DNA of 64,000 nt from Viridibacterium sediminicola (GTDB lineage: Bacteria; Pseudomonadota; Gammaproteobacteria; Burkholderiales; Rhodocyclaceae), in contig NZ_JBDIVE010000003.1 of NCBI RefSeq assembly GCF_039631295.1, positions 124,001-188,000 of the forward strand. The letters run 5' to 3'. A program made the translations under genes and the position numbers. Position 1 is the first letter of the stretch; every line of letters starts with the position of its first letter. Under the pieces are notes generated by a model. It did not search any database and was not told where the DNA came from. It worked only from the letters and a program-made list of their open reading frames with translations. Positions 34,069 through 41,965 of the stretch are shown here, one piece after another.

Positions 34069-35985
34069 TCAGTTAAACGGGCGCGGCGCGCGTTCGTCCG
34101 GCTTGCGCGCATTGCCGCGTTGTTCAGCGCCGGGGGCTGCCGGCGGTGCGGCCACTGGGGCCGGTGTGGCGCCAGGTGCTGGCGCTGGTGTACGCGGTGT
34201 GTCGGGCTGGGTCTGCATGCGGCGTACGCCTTGCTCCGGTGCGCGTTCGATCAAGCGCTCATTGGAACGATCTTCGCGGATCGATTCCATGCGTGGCACG
34301 CTGCGGCGTTCTTCCGGCTGGCGGATCTCGACGCGGCGTTCGCTCTGCGGGATTGCCGGCGTGAAGCCGGGTGCCGGCGCTGCGCTGGGGGCCGGTGCCA
34401 CGCGTGGCGGCGGCGCGCTGATCGGCGCAGCAGCCGGGGCGCGCTCACGCTGCGGCTCTGCACGACGCTCCGGCGTGCGTGGTGATTCTTCATCGCGCGG
34501 TGCCCGCTCATTGCTGCGTGGCGCGACAAAGCCCGGTTCGGCGCGACGCGGCTGGACCTGCTCGCGTGCAGGCTGGCGCTGATCTGCGGCAGGGCTGCGC
34601 TCGTTCATCACCGGCAGGCGGAACAGCTGCGCCGGCGGCAGCTCGCGTGCTTGCGGCGCATTGCCGCGCAGGCTGTCACGCGACGGGCGCAGCGGCAGCC
34701 GCTCCTGTACCGGCAGTTGGTTGAAATCGCGCTCGCGCAAGGCCGGCTGTACGCCCGGCCGCGCCGGCACGCCGCGCAGGAAGTCGCGCTCGGGCATCAC
34801 CGCAATCGCGTGTGGAATGCGCTGGTTGATGTAGCTACCCGGATTGCGGTCAAGTCGGATGAAAGGATTGATGCGTTCGACATAGCGTGTGTCGCGTGTG
34901 TAGGCCGGACGATACGCTTCGTTGGGGCCCAGTGCGAACCAGGCAATGCCGGGCTGTCCGCTGCTCAGCGAAACACTCCAGCTACCATTGCGTGCGCCGA
35001 CGAAGGCAACCAGGGCCGGCGCGTAAACCGGGCGTCGCACCACCGGTCCGGGCACCCAGCCCCAGCGCTCGCCAAAGCGCGCCCAGCGGCCGTAGTGGAA
35101 GGGCGCAAAGCCCCAGGCGGCATCATCGATCCAGGTCCAGCCCCAGGGCTCGATCCACGCCCAGTGCCCGGCATGGTAGGGCGCCCAGCCCACGGGGACG
35201 GCACGCGGCAGCCACACTGCGCCATAGCCATCGAACTGACTCCAGTCGCCGTATTCGTCGAGCTCCTGATAGCCGGGCATGTCGCGCGACACGTAGCGCG
35301 CACTCGGCGAGGCATCGTCGCGGGCATCGCGCTGTGCCACCCAGTTGTCGAAATCATCGCGCGGGCCAAGGCCGCCGCTCTCGCGCATCAGCAGGTCCTG
35401 CCCTTCAAAGCGCACGCGCTGACCCGCCGCCAGTTGCACGGATGGGCGGGACGTATCCTCGGTGTAGGCCGCACCGCGACCACGGCGCAGACTCAGGCTG
35501 GTGCTGTTGCGTTCGTTGTCGACGTCGAAGCGGTAGTCGCCACTGGCTTTGACGGTGAAGCCGAAATTGGGCGTGTCGACCTCGATGTATTCATTGTCCG
35601 GGTAGTCGCGCACGCGTAGTGCCAGGCTGCCGCTGCTGAGCTTGAGTTTGAGATCTTCGTCACCCAGGTAGAGGATCTGCAGCGCAGTGCCACCAGCCAG
35701 GCGCAGCGCGGTCGAGCCGACATGCAGTTCGGCGCGGCCGCCCGGTGCAACCCACAGCCTGTCGCCCGCGGTCAGCGGACGGTTGAGCAGCGCAGCCGAC
35801 CATTTGTCCTGATCGCCCGGCGCGAAGCTGACGTTGCCGGCGATATAGCCCAACCTGGCAACGCGTGCTGGCGGCGGGCTGTCGTCTTCGCGCTCGGCTG
35901 CCGGGGCCGCATTGACCAGGCAGAGCAGGGACAGCAGGCCCAGCACCAGGGCGAGCAGGCGGATGGGCAAAGCCTTGTTGTTCAT
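34069..35985 (-). CDS. FecR-domain/DUF6600 exported protein with low-complexity tail
   Basis: 638 residues from ATG 35985 (AGGAG site 8 nt before). Signal peptide about residues 1-30 (LLALVLGLLSLLCLVNAAPA). Residues about 45-185 are a FecR-like beta domain (RLGYIAGNVSFAPGDQDKWS; GDRLWVAPGGRAELHVGST). Residues about 240-380 carry Trp-rich DUF6600 repeats (GWAPYHAGHWAWIEPWGWTW; WGFAPFHYGRWARFGERWGW). The last 250 residues are Pro/Arg/Glu/Ala-rich and probably disordered. Such proteins are thought to be cell-envelope proteins; function is unknown. No sigma factor or TonB receptor gene is adjacent, so classical FecR anti-sigma action is unlikely. Confidence 0.8.
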   Translation of the reverse strand: MNNKALPIRLLALVLGLLSLLCLVNAAPAAEREDDSPPPARVARLGYIAGNVSFAPGDQDKWSAALLNRPLTAGDRLWVAPGGRAELHVGSTALRLAGGTALQILYLGDEDLKLKLSSGSLALRVRDYPDNEYIEVDTPNFGFTVKASGDYRFDVDNERNSTSLSLRRGRGAAYTEDTSRPSVQLAAGQRVRFEGQDLLMRESGGLGPRDDFDNWVAQRDARDDASPSARYVSRDMPGYQELDEYGDWSQFDGYGAVWLPRAVPVGWAPYHAGHWAWIEPWGWTWIDDAAWGFAPFHYGRWARFGERWGWVPGPVVRRPVYAPALVAFVGARNGSWSVSLSSGQPGIAWFALGPNEAYRPAYTRDTRYVERINPFIRLDRNPGSYINQRIPHAIAVMPERDFLRGVPARPGVQPALRERDFNQLPVQERLPLRPSRDSLRGNAPQARELPPAQLFRLPVMNERSPAADQRQPAREQVQPRRAEPGFVAPRSNERAPRDEESPRTPERRAEPQRERAPAAAPISAPPPRVAPAPSAAPAPGFTPAIPQSERRVEIRQPEERRSVPRMESIREDRSNERLIERAPEQGVRRMQTQPDTPRTPAPAPGATPAPVAAPPAAPGAEQRGNARKPDERAPRPFN

Positions 35986-36203
35986 GATCAGTCTCCTGTG
36001 GGCGTTGCAGGCCGTGTGCGAGGCGTGCGCGCTAATTATCGTGCTATCGCGGCGCTCACAGGTATTCCCAGCCTCAGCCAGATGTAACAGTTGGTAATGC
36101 CGGGCATGCATTCGTCGGCTGAAGATGATGCTTATTCTGTTTGCGCAACCCGGCGCCCGGCACGCCCTGCCACAATGACGTGCTTCCGCTTCTCAAGGAA
36201 CGC

Positions 36204-37700
36204 ATGATGGAACAGATCACCCACTTCATTGCCGGCCAGCGCGACGCCGGCAGCAGCACCCGCAGCAGCCCGGTGTTCAACCCCGCCAGTGGCGAGCAGA
36301 TTGCGAAAGTGCTGTTGGCCGATCAGGCCGATGTGGAACGTGTTGTCGCCAGTGCCAAGGCGGCGCAGCGCGCCTGGGGTGATACTTCGCCGCTGCGCCG
36401 TGCGCGCGTGATGTTCAAATTCAAGGAGTTGCTCGAACTGCATCAGGCCGAGCTGGCCGCGATCATCAGCCGCGAGCACGGCAAGGTGCAGAGCGATGCG
36501 TTCGGCGAGGTGACGCGCGGGCTCGAAGTGGTGGAGTTCGCTTGCGGCATGCCGCACCTCATCAAGGGCGAGTTTTCCGACCAGGTTGGTACTGGCGTAG
36601 ACAGCTACAGCCTGCGCCAGCCGCTGGGTGTGGTGGCAGGTATCACGCCCTTCAACTTCCCGGCCATGGTGCCGCTGTGGATGCTGCCGGTGGCACTGGC
36701 TTGCGGCAATGCCTTCATTCTCAAGCCTTCCGAGCGTGATCCCTCAGCCAGCCTGTTCCTTGCCGATCTGCTCAAGCAAGCTGGCTTGCCCGACGGGGTG
36801 TTCAGTGTTTTGCAGGGCGACGCTGAGGCGGTCAACGCGCTGTTGGTGCACCCGGATATCGCCGCGATCAGCTTTGTCGGCTCGACGCCCATTGCGCGCC
36901 ATATCTACGCCACCGCGACCGCACACGGCAAGCGCGTGCAGGCGCTCGGCGGTGCCAAAAACCATCTGGTGGTGATGCCGGATGCCGATCTCGACCAGGC
37001 CGTCGACGCCTTGATGGGCGCGGCTTACGGCTCGGCCGGCGAGCGCTGCATGGCGATCTCGGTTGCAGTGGCAGTCGGCGATGTGGCCGACGCGCTGGTC
37101 GCCAGGCTCGCCGACAAGGCGCGCGCGCTGCGTGTTGGGCCCGGTGACGATGCGGCTTCCGAAATGGGCCCTCTGGTTACGCGTCAGCACTGTGACAAGG
37201 TGCGTGGCTATGTCGACGCCGGTGTGGCGGAAGGAGCGGAGCTGGTGGTGGATGGCCGTGCGCTCAGCGTCGCTGGCCATGAAGCGGGCTTCTTCCTTGG
37301 TGCCTGCCTGTTCGACAAGGTCAGGCCTGAGATGAGTCTGTGGCGCGAGGAAATCTTCGGCCCGGTGCTGGCCGTGGTGCGCGTGCCGGACTTTGAAGCG
37401 GCGCTGTCGCTCATCGGCGAACACGCCTATGGCAATGGCGTCGCGCTGTTCACGCGTGATGGCGACTGCGCGCGCGAGTTCGTGCGCCGCGTCGAGATCG
37501 GCATGGTCGGCGTCAATGTACCGATCCCGGTGCCGATGGCCTTCCACAGCTTTGGTGGCTGGAAGCAATCGATGTTCGGCGATCACTCCATGCACGGCAT
37601 GGAAGGCGTGCGCTTCTACACGCGCCTGAAAACCGTTACCAGCCGCTGGCCGACCGGGATTCGCTCCGGTGCGGAATTCACCATGCCGACCATGAAGTAA
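36204..37700 (+). CDS. mmsA: CoA-acylating (methyl)malonate-semialdehyde dehydrogenase
   Basis: 498 residues from ATG 36204 (AAGGAACGC before it; 36207 is an alternative). MMSDH family: HFIAGQRDAGSSTRSSPVFN at the start, GVVAGITPFNFPAMVPLWML, FVGSTPIARHIYATATAHGK, and the catalytic Cys in GSAGERCMAISVAVAVG. The usual aldehyde-dehydrogenase Glu base is replaced in LGGAKNHLVVMPDADLD, as expected for the CoA-dependent type. It turns malonate or methylmalonate semialdehyde plus CoA and NAD into acetyl- or propionyl-CoA. Close to the URC genes it could consume the three-carbon product of uracil breakdown; valine and beta-alanine catabolism are alternatives. Confidence 0.93.
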   Translation: MMEQITHFIAGQRDAGSSTRSSPVFNPASGEQIAKVLLADQADVERVVASAKAAQRAWGDTSPLRRARVMFKFKELLELHQAELAAIISREHGKVQSDAFGEVTRGLEVVEFACGMPHLIKGEFSDQVGTGVDSYSLRQPLGVVAGITPFNFPAMVPLWMLPVALACGNAFILKPSERDPSASLFLADLLKQAGLPDGVFSVLQGDAEAVNALLVHPDIAAISFVGSTPIARHIYATATAHGKRVQALGGAKNHLVVMPDADLDQAVDALMGAAYGSAGERCMAISVAVAVGDVADALVARLADKARALRVGPGDDAASEMGPLVTRQHCDKVRGYVDAGVAEGAELVVDGRALSVAGHEAGFFLGACLFDKVRPEMSLWREEIFGPVLAVVRVPDFEAALSLIGEHAYGNGVALFTRDGDCAREFVRRVEIGMVGVNVPIPVPMAFHSFGGWKQSMFGDHSMHGMEGVRFYTRLKTVTSRWPTGIRSGAEFTMPTMK

Positions 37701-37705
37701 AGCGG

Positions 37706-38104
37706 GTGACGACGCTCGACGTTCTGGCCTGGGTTTGCGTGCGCGAGCGGCGCCTGCTCGTCGTGCGCACGCGTGGCCGCGATGCCTGGTATCTGCCCGG
37801 CGGCAAGCGCGAAGCCGGGGAGAGCGATGCCGCAGCGCTGAGCCGCGAAGTCCGCGAAGAGCTGGGTGTACAGCTCGATCAGGCGAGTCTGTCGCCCTGC
37901 TGTGTGGTCGAGGATGTGTCGCACGGTCTGGCGGTCCAGATGCAGGTGCACATGGCCTGTTACTTCGCGGACGCCAGCGGAGCGCCTGCACCGCAGGCCG
38001 AGATCGAGGCGCTGCACTGGCTGGCGGCAGCCGAAGCCGGGCAATGCGCACCGGCGGCGCGTCAAGTGGTCTTGCGCTTGCGCGCGGACGGGCTGATTGA
38101 CTGA
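37706..38104 (+). CDS. NUDIX hydrolase
   Basis: 132 residues, GTG start 5 nt after mmsA. The Nudix box is complete: GGKREAGESDAAALSREVRE, then ELGV (residues 33-56). N-terminus LAWVCVRERRLLVVRTRGRD is like small ADP-ribose/dNTP pyrophosphatases. Substrate not known; it may clean up a nucleotide or CoA compound linked to the neighbouring pathway. Translation is probably coupled to mmsA. Confidence 0.87.
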   Translation: MTTLDVLAWVCVRERRLLVVRTRGRDAWYLPGGKREAGESDAAALSREVREELGVQLDQASLSPCCVVEDVSHGLAVQMQVHMACYFADASGAPAPQAEIEALHWLAAAEAGQCAPAARQVVLRLRADGLID

Positions 38105-38169
38105 GGTCAGCCGCCGCACGCCGATCTGGTCGTACCCTTCGTGCTGGCTCTGGCGAAGGAAGGCAAAGC

Positions 38170-38658
38170 ATGGAAGAGACTGCACAGCAGGCGTTATTCC
38201 CGTGGTCTGCGCAATTGAATGTCGGTGTCGAGGAGATCGACGCCCAGCACCAGGAACTGGTCAATCTGCTCAATGCCTTGCACGCATCGATCAGCGCGCA
38301 TCAGCCGCTCGACCGCACACGCGCCGCGCTCAATGACCTGGCCGATTACACACGCACCCATTTCGTCGTCGAAGAGAGCCTGATGCGCGTCTTCGGCTAT
38401 CCGGGCTTTGGCCATCACAAACACATCCATGAAGCGCTGATGCTGCAGATCAAGCAGCTGCAGCAGACTCTGGATGCCGAGCACACCGAGATCTCGCCGG
38501 ATCAGCTGGATTTCCTCAAGGTCTGGCTGATACAGCACATCAGTGAGGCCGACAAGCGCTTCGGCGAATACCTGGTCAAGGTGGGCACGGCGCAGGAATG
38601 GTCGGCCCATGTGCGCGAGACCATGGAGCGACGCACCTGGTGGTGGAAGTTCTGGTGA
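38170..38658 (+). CDS. Bacteriohemerythrin
   Basis: 162 residues. Hemerythrin fold with all metal-site motifs: IDAQHQELV (His27), THFVVEE (His64, Glu68), HHKHIHEAL (His83, His87) and WLIQHISEADKRFGEYL (last His and Asp). Binds O2 at a di-iron centre, for storage, sensing or delivery. The C-terminus ends in the unusual RRTWWWKFW, which could touch a membrane or a partner. It lies in a row of + strand genes between the NUDIX gene and the URC operon, whose own promoter follows. Confidence 0.92.
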   Translation: MEETAQQALFPWSAQLNVGVEEIDAQHQELVNLLNALHASISAHQPLDRTRAALNDLADYTRTHFVVEESLMRVFGYPGFGHHKHIHEALMLQIKQLQQTLDAEHTEISPDQLDFLKVWLIQHISEADKRFGEYLVKVGTAQEWSAHVRETMERRTWWWKFW

Positions 38659-38747
38659 TTGCACTGTTGCGGCTCCTGCCGTCCCGATTTGGCTTTGTCG
38701 CGGTGCATGTTTGCCGTCTTTGAACATGAATCCGGCGCTTTTCTGCA

Positions 38748-38763
38748 TGGCACAGAACTGGCT
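38748..38763 (+). promoter_or_regulatory. Near-consensus sigma-54 promoter before URC1
   Basis: TGGCACAGAACTGGCT fits the sigma-54 consensus TGGCACRNNNNTTGCW at all defined positions but one (T to G just before the -12 GC). The invariant GG (38749-38750) and GC (38761-38762) have the correct spacing. Transcription would start near 38774, about 40 nt before URC1. Sigma-54 use fits a pathway that supplies nitrogen. No full NtrC site was found upstream; only half-site-like TGCAC (38660) and GGTGCA (38702). Confidence 0.6.
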
Positions 38764-38781
38764 TGTAGCTGGCTTTAAAAG

Positions 38782-38797
38782 CTGACCATTCGGTCAG
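38782..38797. promoter_or_regulatory. RutR-like operator before URC1
   Basis: CTGACCATTCGGTCAG is a 16-bp palindrome with 6-bp arms and resembles the E. coli RutR site TTGACCANNTGGTCAA. It lies just after the predicted start point of the sigma-54 promoter and 19 nt before the URC1 ATG, so a bound repressor would block initiation or early elongation. The RutR-like gene at 41965 is the obvious binder. Confidence 0.6.
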
Positions 38798-38815
38798 ATT
38801 TTTTGGAGCAAGCCC

Positions 38816-40057
38816 ATGTCGGACCATATCAAGCTCACATCGCATCCACACAGTGGTAGCGCAACACAAGCGGGACAGGTGCATTGGGGGGCCAGCAGCG
38901 CGCTCGCCCGAGGCCCGCTGGTCGCCAGTCTCACTCAGCCGGCGACACGCAATGTCATCGGTACGCATTCCGGGTCGTACTCGGTGTATCGCGCGCTGGC
39001 CGTGGCCTCTGGCCATCTGGATCGCGAGCACCGCCCGGACCTCACCAATACCGCGCCGGTGGCGCGCATCGGCCCGAATCCGCAATGGACCGAGCCGGGC
39101 AAGATCATCTCGCTCGACCCCTGGGGGCATTGCGTCTCCGAGGTATTTGCCGAGCAGATCGCGGCGGGCCTCGACGTGCGCCCCAGCATTGCGATTACCA
39201 AGGCGCACATCAATATGCCCGAACTCAAGGACGCGATCACCGCCGGGCGCCTCAAGCCCGATGGCGACATCCTTGCCGAGAACGGTGATGTGCGCGTGAC
39301 CAAGGCGGCGATTGATCCGGTGTGGTACCTGCCGGGAGTGGCCGAACGTTTCGGCATCAAGGAGAGTGCGCTGCGCCGTGCCTTGTTCGAGCAGACCGGT
39401 GGCATGTTCCCCGAGCTGGTGACGCGTAACGACCTCAAGGTTTTCCTGCCCCCCATTGGCGGCATGACGCTCTACTTCTTCGGTGATGTCGAAAAACTCG
39501 GCAAGCCGGAAACCAAGGTGGCCTGCCGTCTGCATGACGAATGCAATGGCTCGGACGTGTTCGGTTCCGATATCTGCACCTGCCGCCCTTACCTCGCACA
39601 CGGTATCGAAGTGTGTATCGAGATGGCGCAGCGCGGTGGCGTCGGCCTCGTGGTGTACAACCGCAAGGAAGGACGCGCGCTCGGCGAAGTCACCAAGTTC
39701 CTCGTTTATAACGCACGCAAGCGTCAGGTCGGTGGTGACCGCGCCGAGACCTATTTCGCGCGTACCGAATGCGTGGCCGGCGTGCAGGACATGCGCTTCC
39801 AGGAGCTGATGCCTGATGTCTTCCACTGGCTGGGCATCACGCGCATCGACCGCTGGGCTTCGATGAGCGACATGAAGCATGGCGCCCTCGTCGCACAGGG
39901 CATCGAGGTCGTCGAGCGCGTGCCAATTCCTGACGAGCTGATCCCGGCCGATGCCAAGGTCGAAATGGATGCCAAGAAGGCCGCTGGTTACTTCTCCGAA
40001 AGCGTGCCCGAAGCCGCCGAACTGACACTGGCCAAGGGCCGGGGGCTCGACGAATGA
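38816..40057 (+). CDS. GTP cyclohydrolase II-like protein, URC1 family
   Basis: 413 residues, twice the size of RibA. Residues about 1-200 are the GTP_CH_N domain (GTHSGSYSVYRALAVASGHL; DRAG-like LTNTAPVARIGPNPQW). Residues about 215-400 are the cyclohydrolase II fold with the zinc cysteines in ECNGSDVFGSDICTCRPYL. The catalytic loop differs from RibA: RKEGRALGEVTKF instead of RQEGRGIGLLNK, so GTP hydrolysis for riboflavin is doubtful. In the yeast URC uracil pathway URC1 is this kind of protein and is thought to open the uracil ring of a uridine compound. ATG 38816; ends overlapping the DUF1688 gene. Strong context: DUF1688 and upp follow. Confidence 0.85.
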   Translation: MSDHIKLTSHPHSGSATQAGQVHWGASSALARGPLVASLTQPATRNVIGTHSGSYSVYRALAVASGHLDREHRPDLTNTAPVARIGPNPQWTEPGKIISLDPWGHCVSEVFAEQIAAGLDVRPSIAITKAHINMPELKDAITAGRLKPDGDILAENGDVRVTKAAIDPVWYLPGVAERFGIKESALRRALFEQTGGMFPELVTRNDLKVFLPPIGGMTLYFFGDVEKLGKPETKVACRLHDECNGSDVFGSDICTCRPYLAHGIEVCIEMAQRGGVGLVVYNRKEGRALGEVTKFLVYNARKRQVGGDRAETYFARTECVAGVQDMRFQELMPDVFHWLGITRIDRWASMSDMKHGALVAQGIEVVERVPIPDELIPADAKVEMDAKKAAGYFSESVPEAAELTLAKGRGLDE

Positions 40058-41301
40058 CGCTCAATCAATCTGGATGGCATACCCCGGTGGCGGCCGATCA
40101 TCCGGCAGCCGCTTTGCTCTCGGCTGCGGCCGTGCGCGAGCGCTGCGCTGTGGTGATGCGCTACGTCGAGAGCGGCGCGTCGCCGAATTTTGTCTGGCAT
40201 GCAGACAAGCTGCCGGTGGTGGCGCGTTATGTGGCCGAGACGATCCGACTGCGCTACCCCGATCTGCAGGTGCCTTATCACAGCCGTCAGCGGCATTTTG
40301 AAGCGGGCGGTGTGGATCGCTGGCAGGCGCTGGCCACCGCCCACGGCCTGGACGCCGACAAGGCCGAGCGCGCACGCATCGCCATCGATCTGGTGATTCC
40401 CAGCGTGTTGCTCGATGCAGGGGCAGGCGCGGCCTGGAAGTTTGCCGATGCGGCGACGGGCCAAACGCATGCACGTTCGGAAGGTCTGGGCGTGGCCAGC
40501 TTGCGCATGTTTGAGTCGGGCGCTTTGTCGGCGGATGCCGTGCAGCCGCTGCGCTGCGATGCCAGCGCTTTGCAGGCGATCACTCCGCAGCGCCTGGCCG
40601 AGGCTTTCCAGGTCACGGCAGACAATCCGCTGGTGGGCCTGGAAGGGCGGGCGACCTTGCTGCGCCGTCTCGGTGAGGTGATTGCCGCAACCCCCGCCGT
40701 GTTCGGCACGCCGGCGCGCCTGGGTAATCTCTACGACTACTTGCTGAGCAAGAGTCATGATGGTGTGCTCAAAGCCGCTGTCGTGCTCGAAACGCTGCTC
40801 CACGCGCTGGGCCCGGTGTGGCCGGGGCGGATCGCGCTGGATGGCGTGTCGCTTGGCGACTGCTGGCGGCATCCCGCGCTGGCCGATGGTCTGCTGCCGT
40901 TCCACAAGCTGACGCAATGGCTGACATACTCCTTGCTGGAGCAGCTGGAATGGAGTGGTTTGCAGATCGAGGGCATCGATGCGCTGACCGGTTTGCCGGA
41001 GTACCGCAATGGCGGTTTGCTGCTCGACCTGGGTTTGCTGGAGCCGCGCGCAGCCGATTTTGCAACGCGCAGCTGGCAGGTTGATGATGAGGCGATCGTC
41101 GAATGGCGCGCGCTCACCGTGATTGCGCTGGACCGCATCGCCGCTGCCGTGCGCACTGAGTTGGGTCTGAGCGCGGCGCAGTTTCCGCTGGCCCGCGTGC
41201 TCGAAGGCGGCACCTGGGCGGCCGGTCGCCGTATCGCCGCCGAGCTGCGTCCCGGTGGCGGACCGCCGCTGACGCTGATCAGTGATGGAACCGTTTTCTA
41301 G
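40054..41301 (+). CDS. DUF1688 protein, URC4 family
   Basis: 415 residues, full-length DUF1688 (URC4/urg3). Recognisable segments: ASPNFVWHADKLPVVARYVA (about residue 42), HSRQRHFEAGGVDRW, GLGVASLRMFESG, and LPFHKLTQWLTYSLLEQLEW, NGGLLLDLGLL, EWRALTVIALDRIA toward the end. In yeast URC4 is essential for uracil degradation and acts with URC1, but the reaction is not defined by sequence. ATGA overlap with URC1, and its end overlaps the 5' region of upp. Confidence 0.9.
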   Translation: MTLNQSGWHTPVAADHPAAALLSAAAVRERCAVVMRYVESGASPNFVWHADKLPVVARYVAETIRLRYPDLQVPYHSRQRHFEAGGVDRWQALATAHGLDADKAERARIAIDLVIPSVLLDAGAGAAWKFADAATGQTHARSEGLGVASLRMFESGALSADAVQPLRCDASALQAITPQRLAEAFQVTADNPLVGLEGRATLLRRLGEVIAATPAVFGTPARLGNLYDYLLSKSHDGVLKAAVVLETLLHALGPVWPGRIALDGVSLGDCWRHPALADGLLPFHKLTQWLTYSLLEQLEWSGLQIEGIDALTGLPEYRNGGLLLDLGLLEPRAADFATRSWQVDDEAIVEWRALTVIALDRIAAAVRTELGLSAAQFPLARVLEGGTWAAGRRIAAELRPGGGPPLTLISDGTVF

Positions 41302-41320
41302 ATTTTTAAAGGAGTCAGTG

Positions 41321-41965
41321 ATGTCCGCAAATGAATTCGACAATGTCAGCGTGATCAATCATCCGCTGTTGCAACACAAGCTCTCCTACGTGCGCAGCGC
41401 CGACACCACGACGGACAACTTCCGCCGCCTGGTGCGCGAGATCTCGCACATGATGGCCTACGAGATCACCCGTGATCTGCCGACCGAGAAGATCGCCATC
41501 ACCACGCCGCTGACCACTTTCGATTCGCCGGTGATCAGTGGCAAGAAGCTCTGTCTGGTGTCCATCCTGCGTGCCGGCACCGGCATGCTCGACGGCATGA
41601 TCGATCTGCTGCCCGGCGCACGCGTCGGCCATATCGGTCTCTACCGCGATCCGGAGTCGCTCGAAGCCGTGGAGTACTACTTCAAGGTGCCCGAGGACAT
41701 CCAGGACCGTCTGGTGATCGTGCTCGACCCGATGCTGGCCACCGGTCACTCGGCGATTGCCGCGCTGGACCGCCTCAAGGAAGTCGGCGTCACCAGCATC
41801 AAGTTCGCCTGTCTGCTGGCTGCGCCTGAGGGCCTGCGCAATCTGCTGGCGGCCCACCCGGATGTGCCGGTCACCACGGCCTCGATTGACTGGCACCTCA
41901 ATGACCATGGCTACATCGTGCCCGGTCTGGGCGACGCGGGCGACCGGATCTTCGGGACGAAGTGA
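41321..41965 (+). CDS. upp: Uracil phosphoribosyltransferase
   Basis: 214 residues from ATG 41321, with AAAGGAG 6 nt before it; a frame to 41282 lies inside the DUF1688 gene. It converts uracil and PRPP to UMP. Features: NHPLLQHKLSYVRSADTTTD near the N-terminus, VSILRAGTGMLDGMIDLLPG, the PRPP loop VIVLDPMLATGHSAIAALD and DWHLNDHGYIVPGLGDAGDR at the end. In the URC pathway a uracil phosphoribosyltransferase (URC6) makes the nucleotide entering ring cleavage, so this copy is probably catabolic rather than only salvage. It overlaps the regulator gene. Confidence 0.95.
   Translation: MSANEFDNVSVINHPLLQHKLSYVRSADTTTDNFRRLVREISHMMAYEITRDLPTEKIAITTPLTTFDSPVISGKKLCLVSILRAGTGMLDGMIDLLPGARVGHIGLYRDPESLEAVEYYFKVPEDIQDRLVIVLDPMLATGHSAIAALDRLKEVGVTSIKFACLLAAPEGLRNLLAAHPDVPVTTASIDWHLNDHGYIVPGLGDAGDRIFGTK

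Noticed and set aside
34651..35619. 322-codon plus-strand frame inside the FecR/DUF6600 gene
   Set aside because: It has no start context or family likeness, whereas the minus strand gives a signal peptide and known domains.
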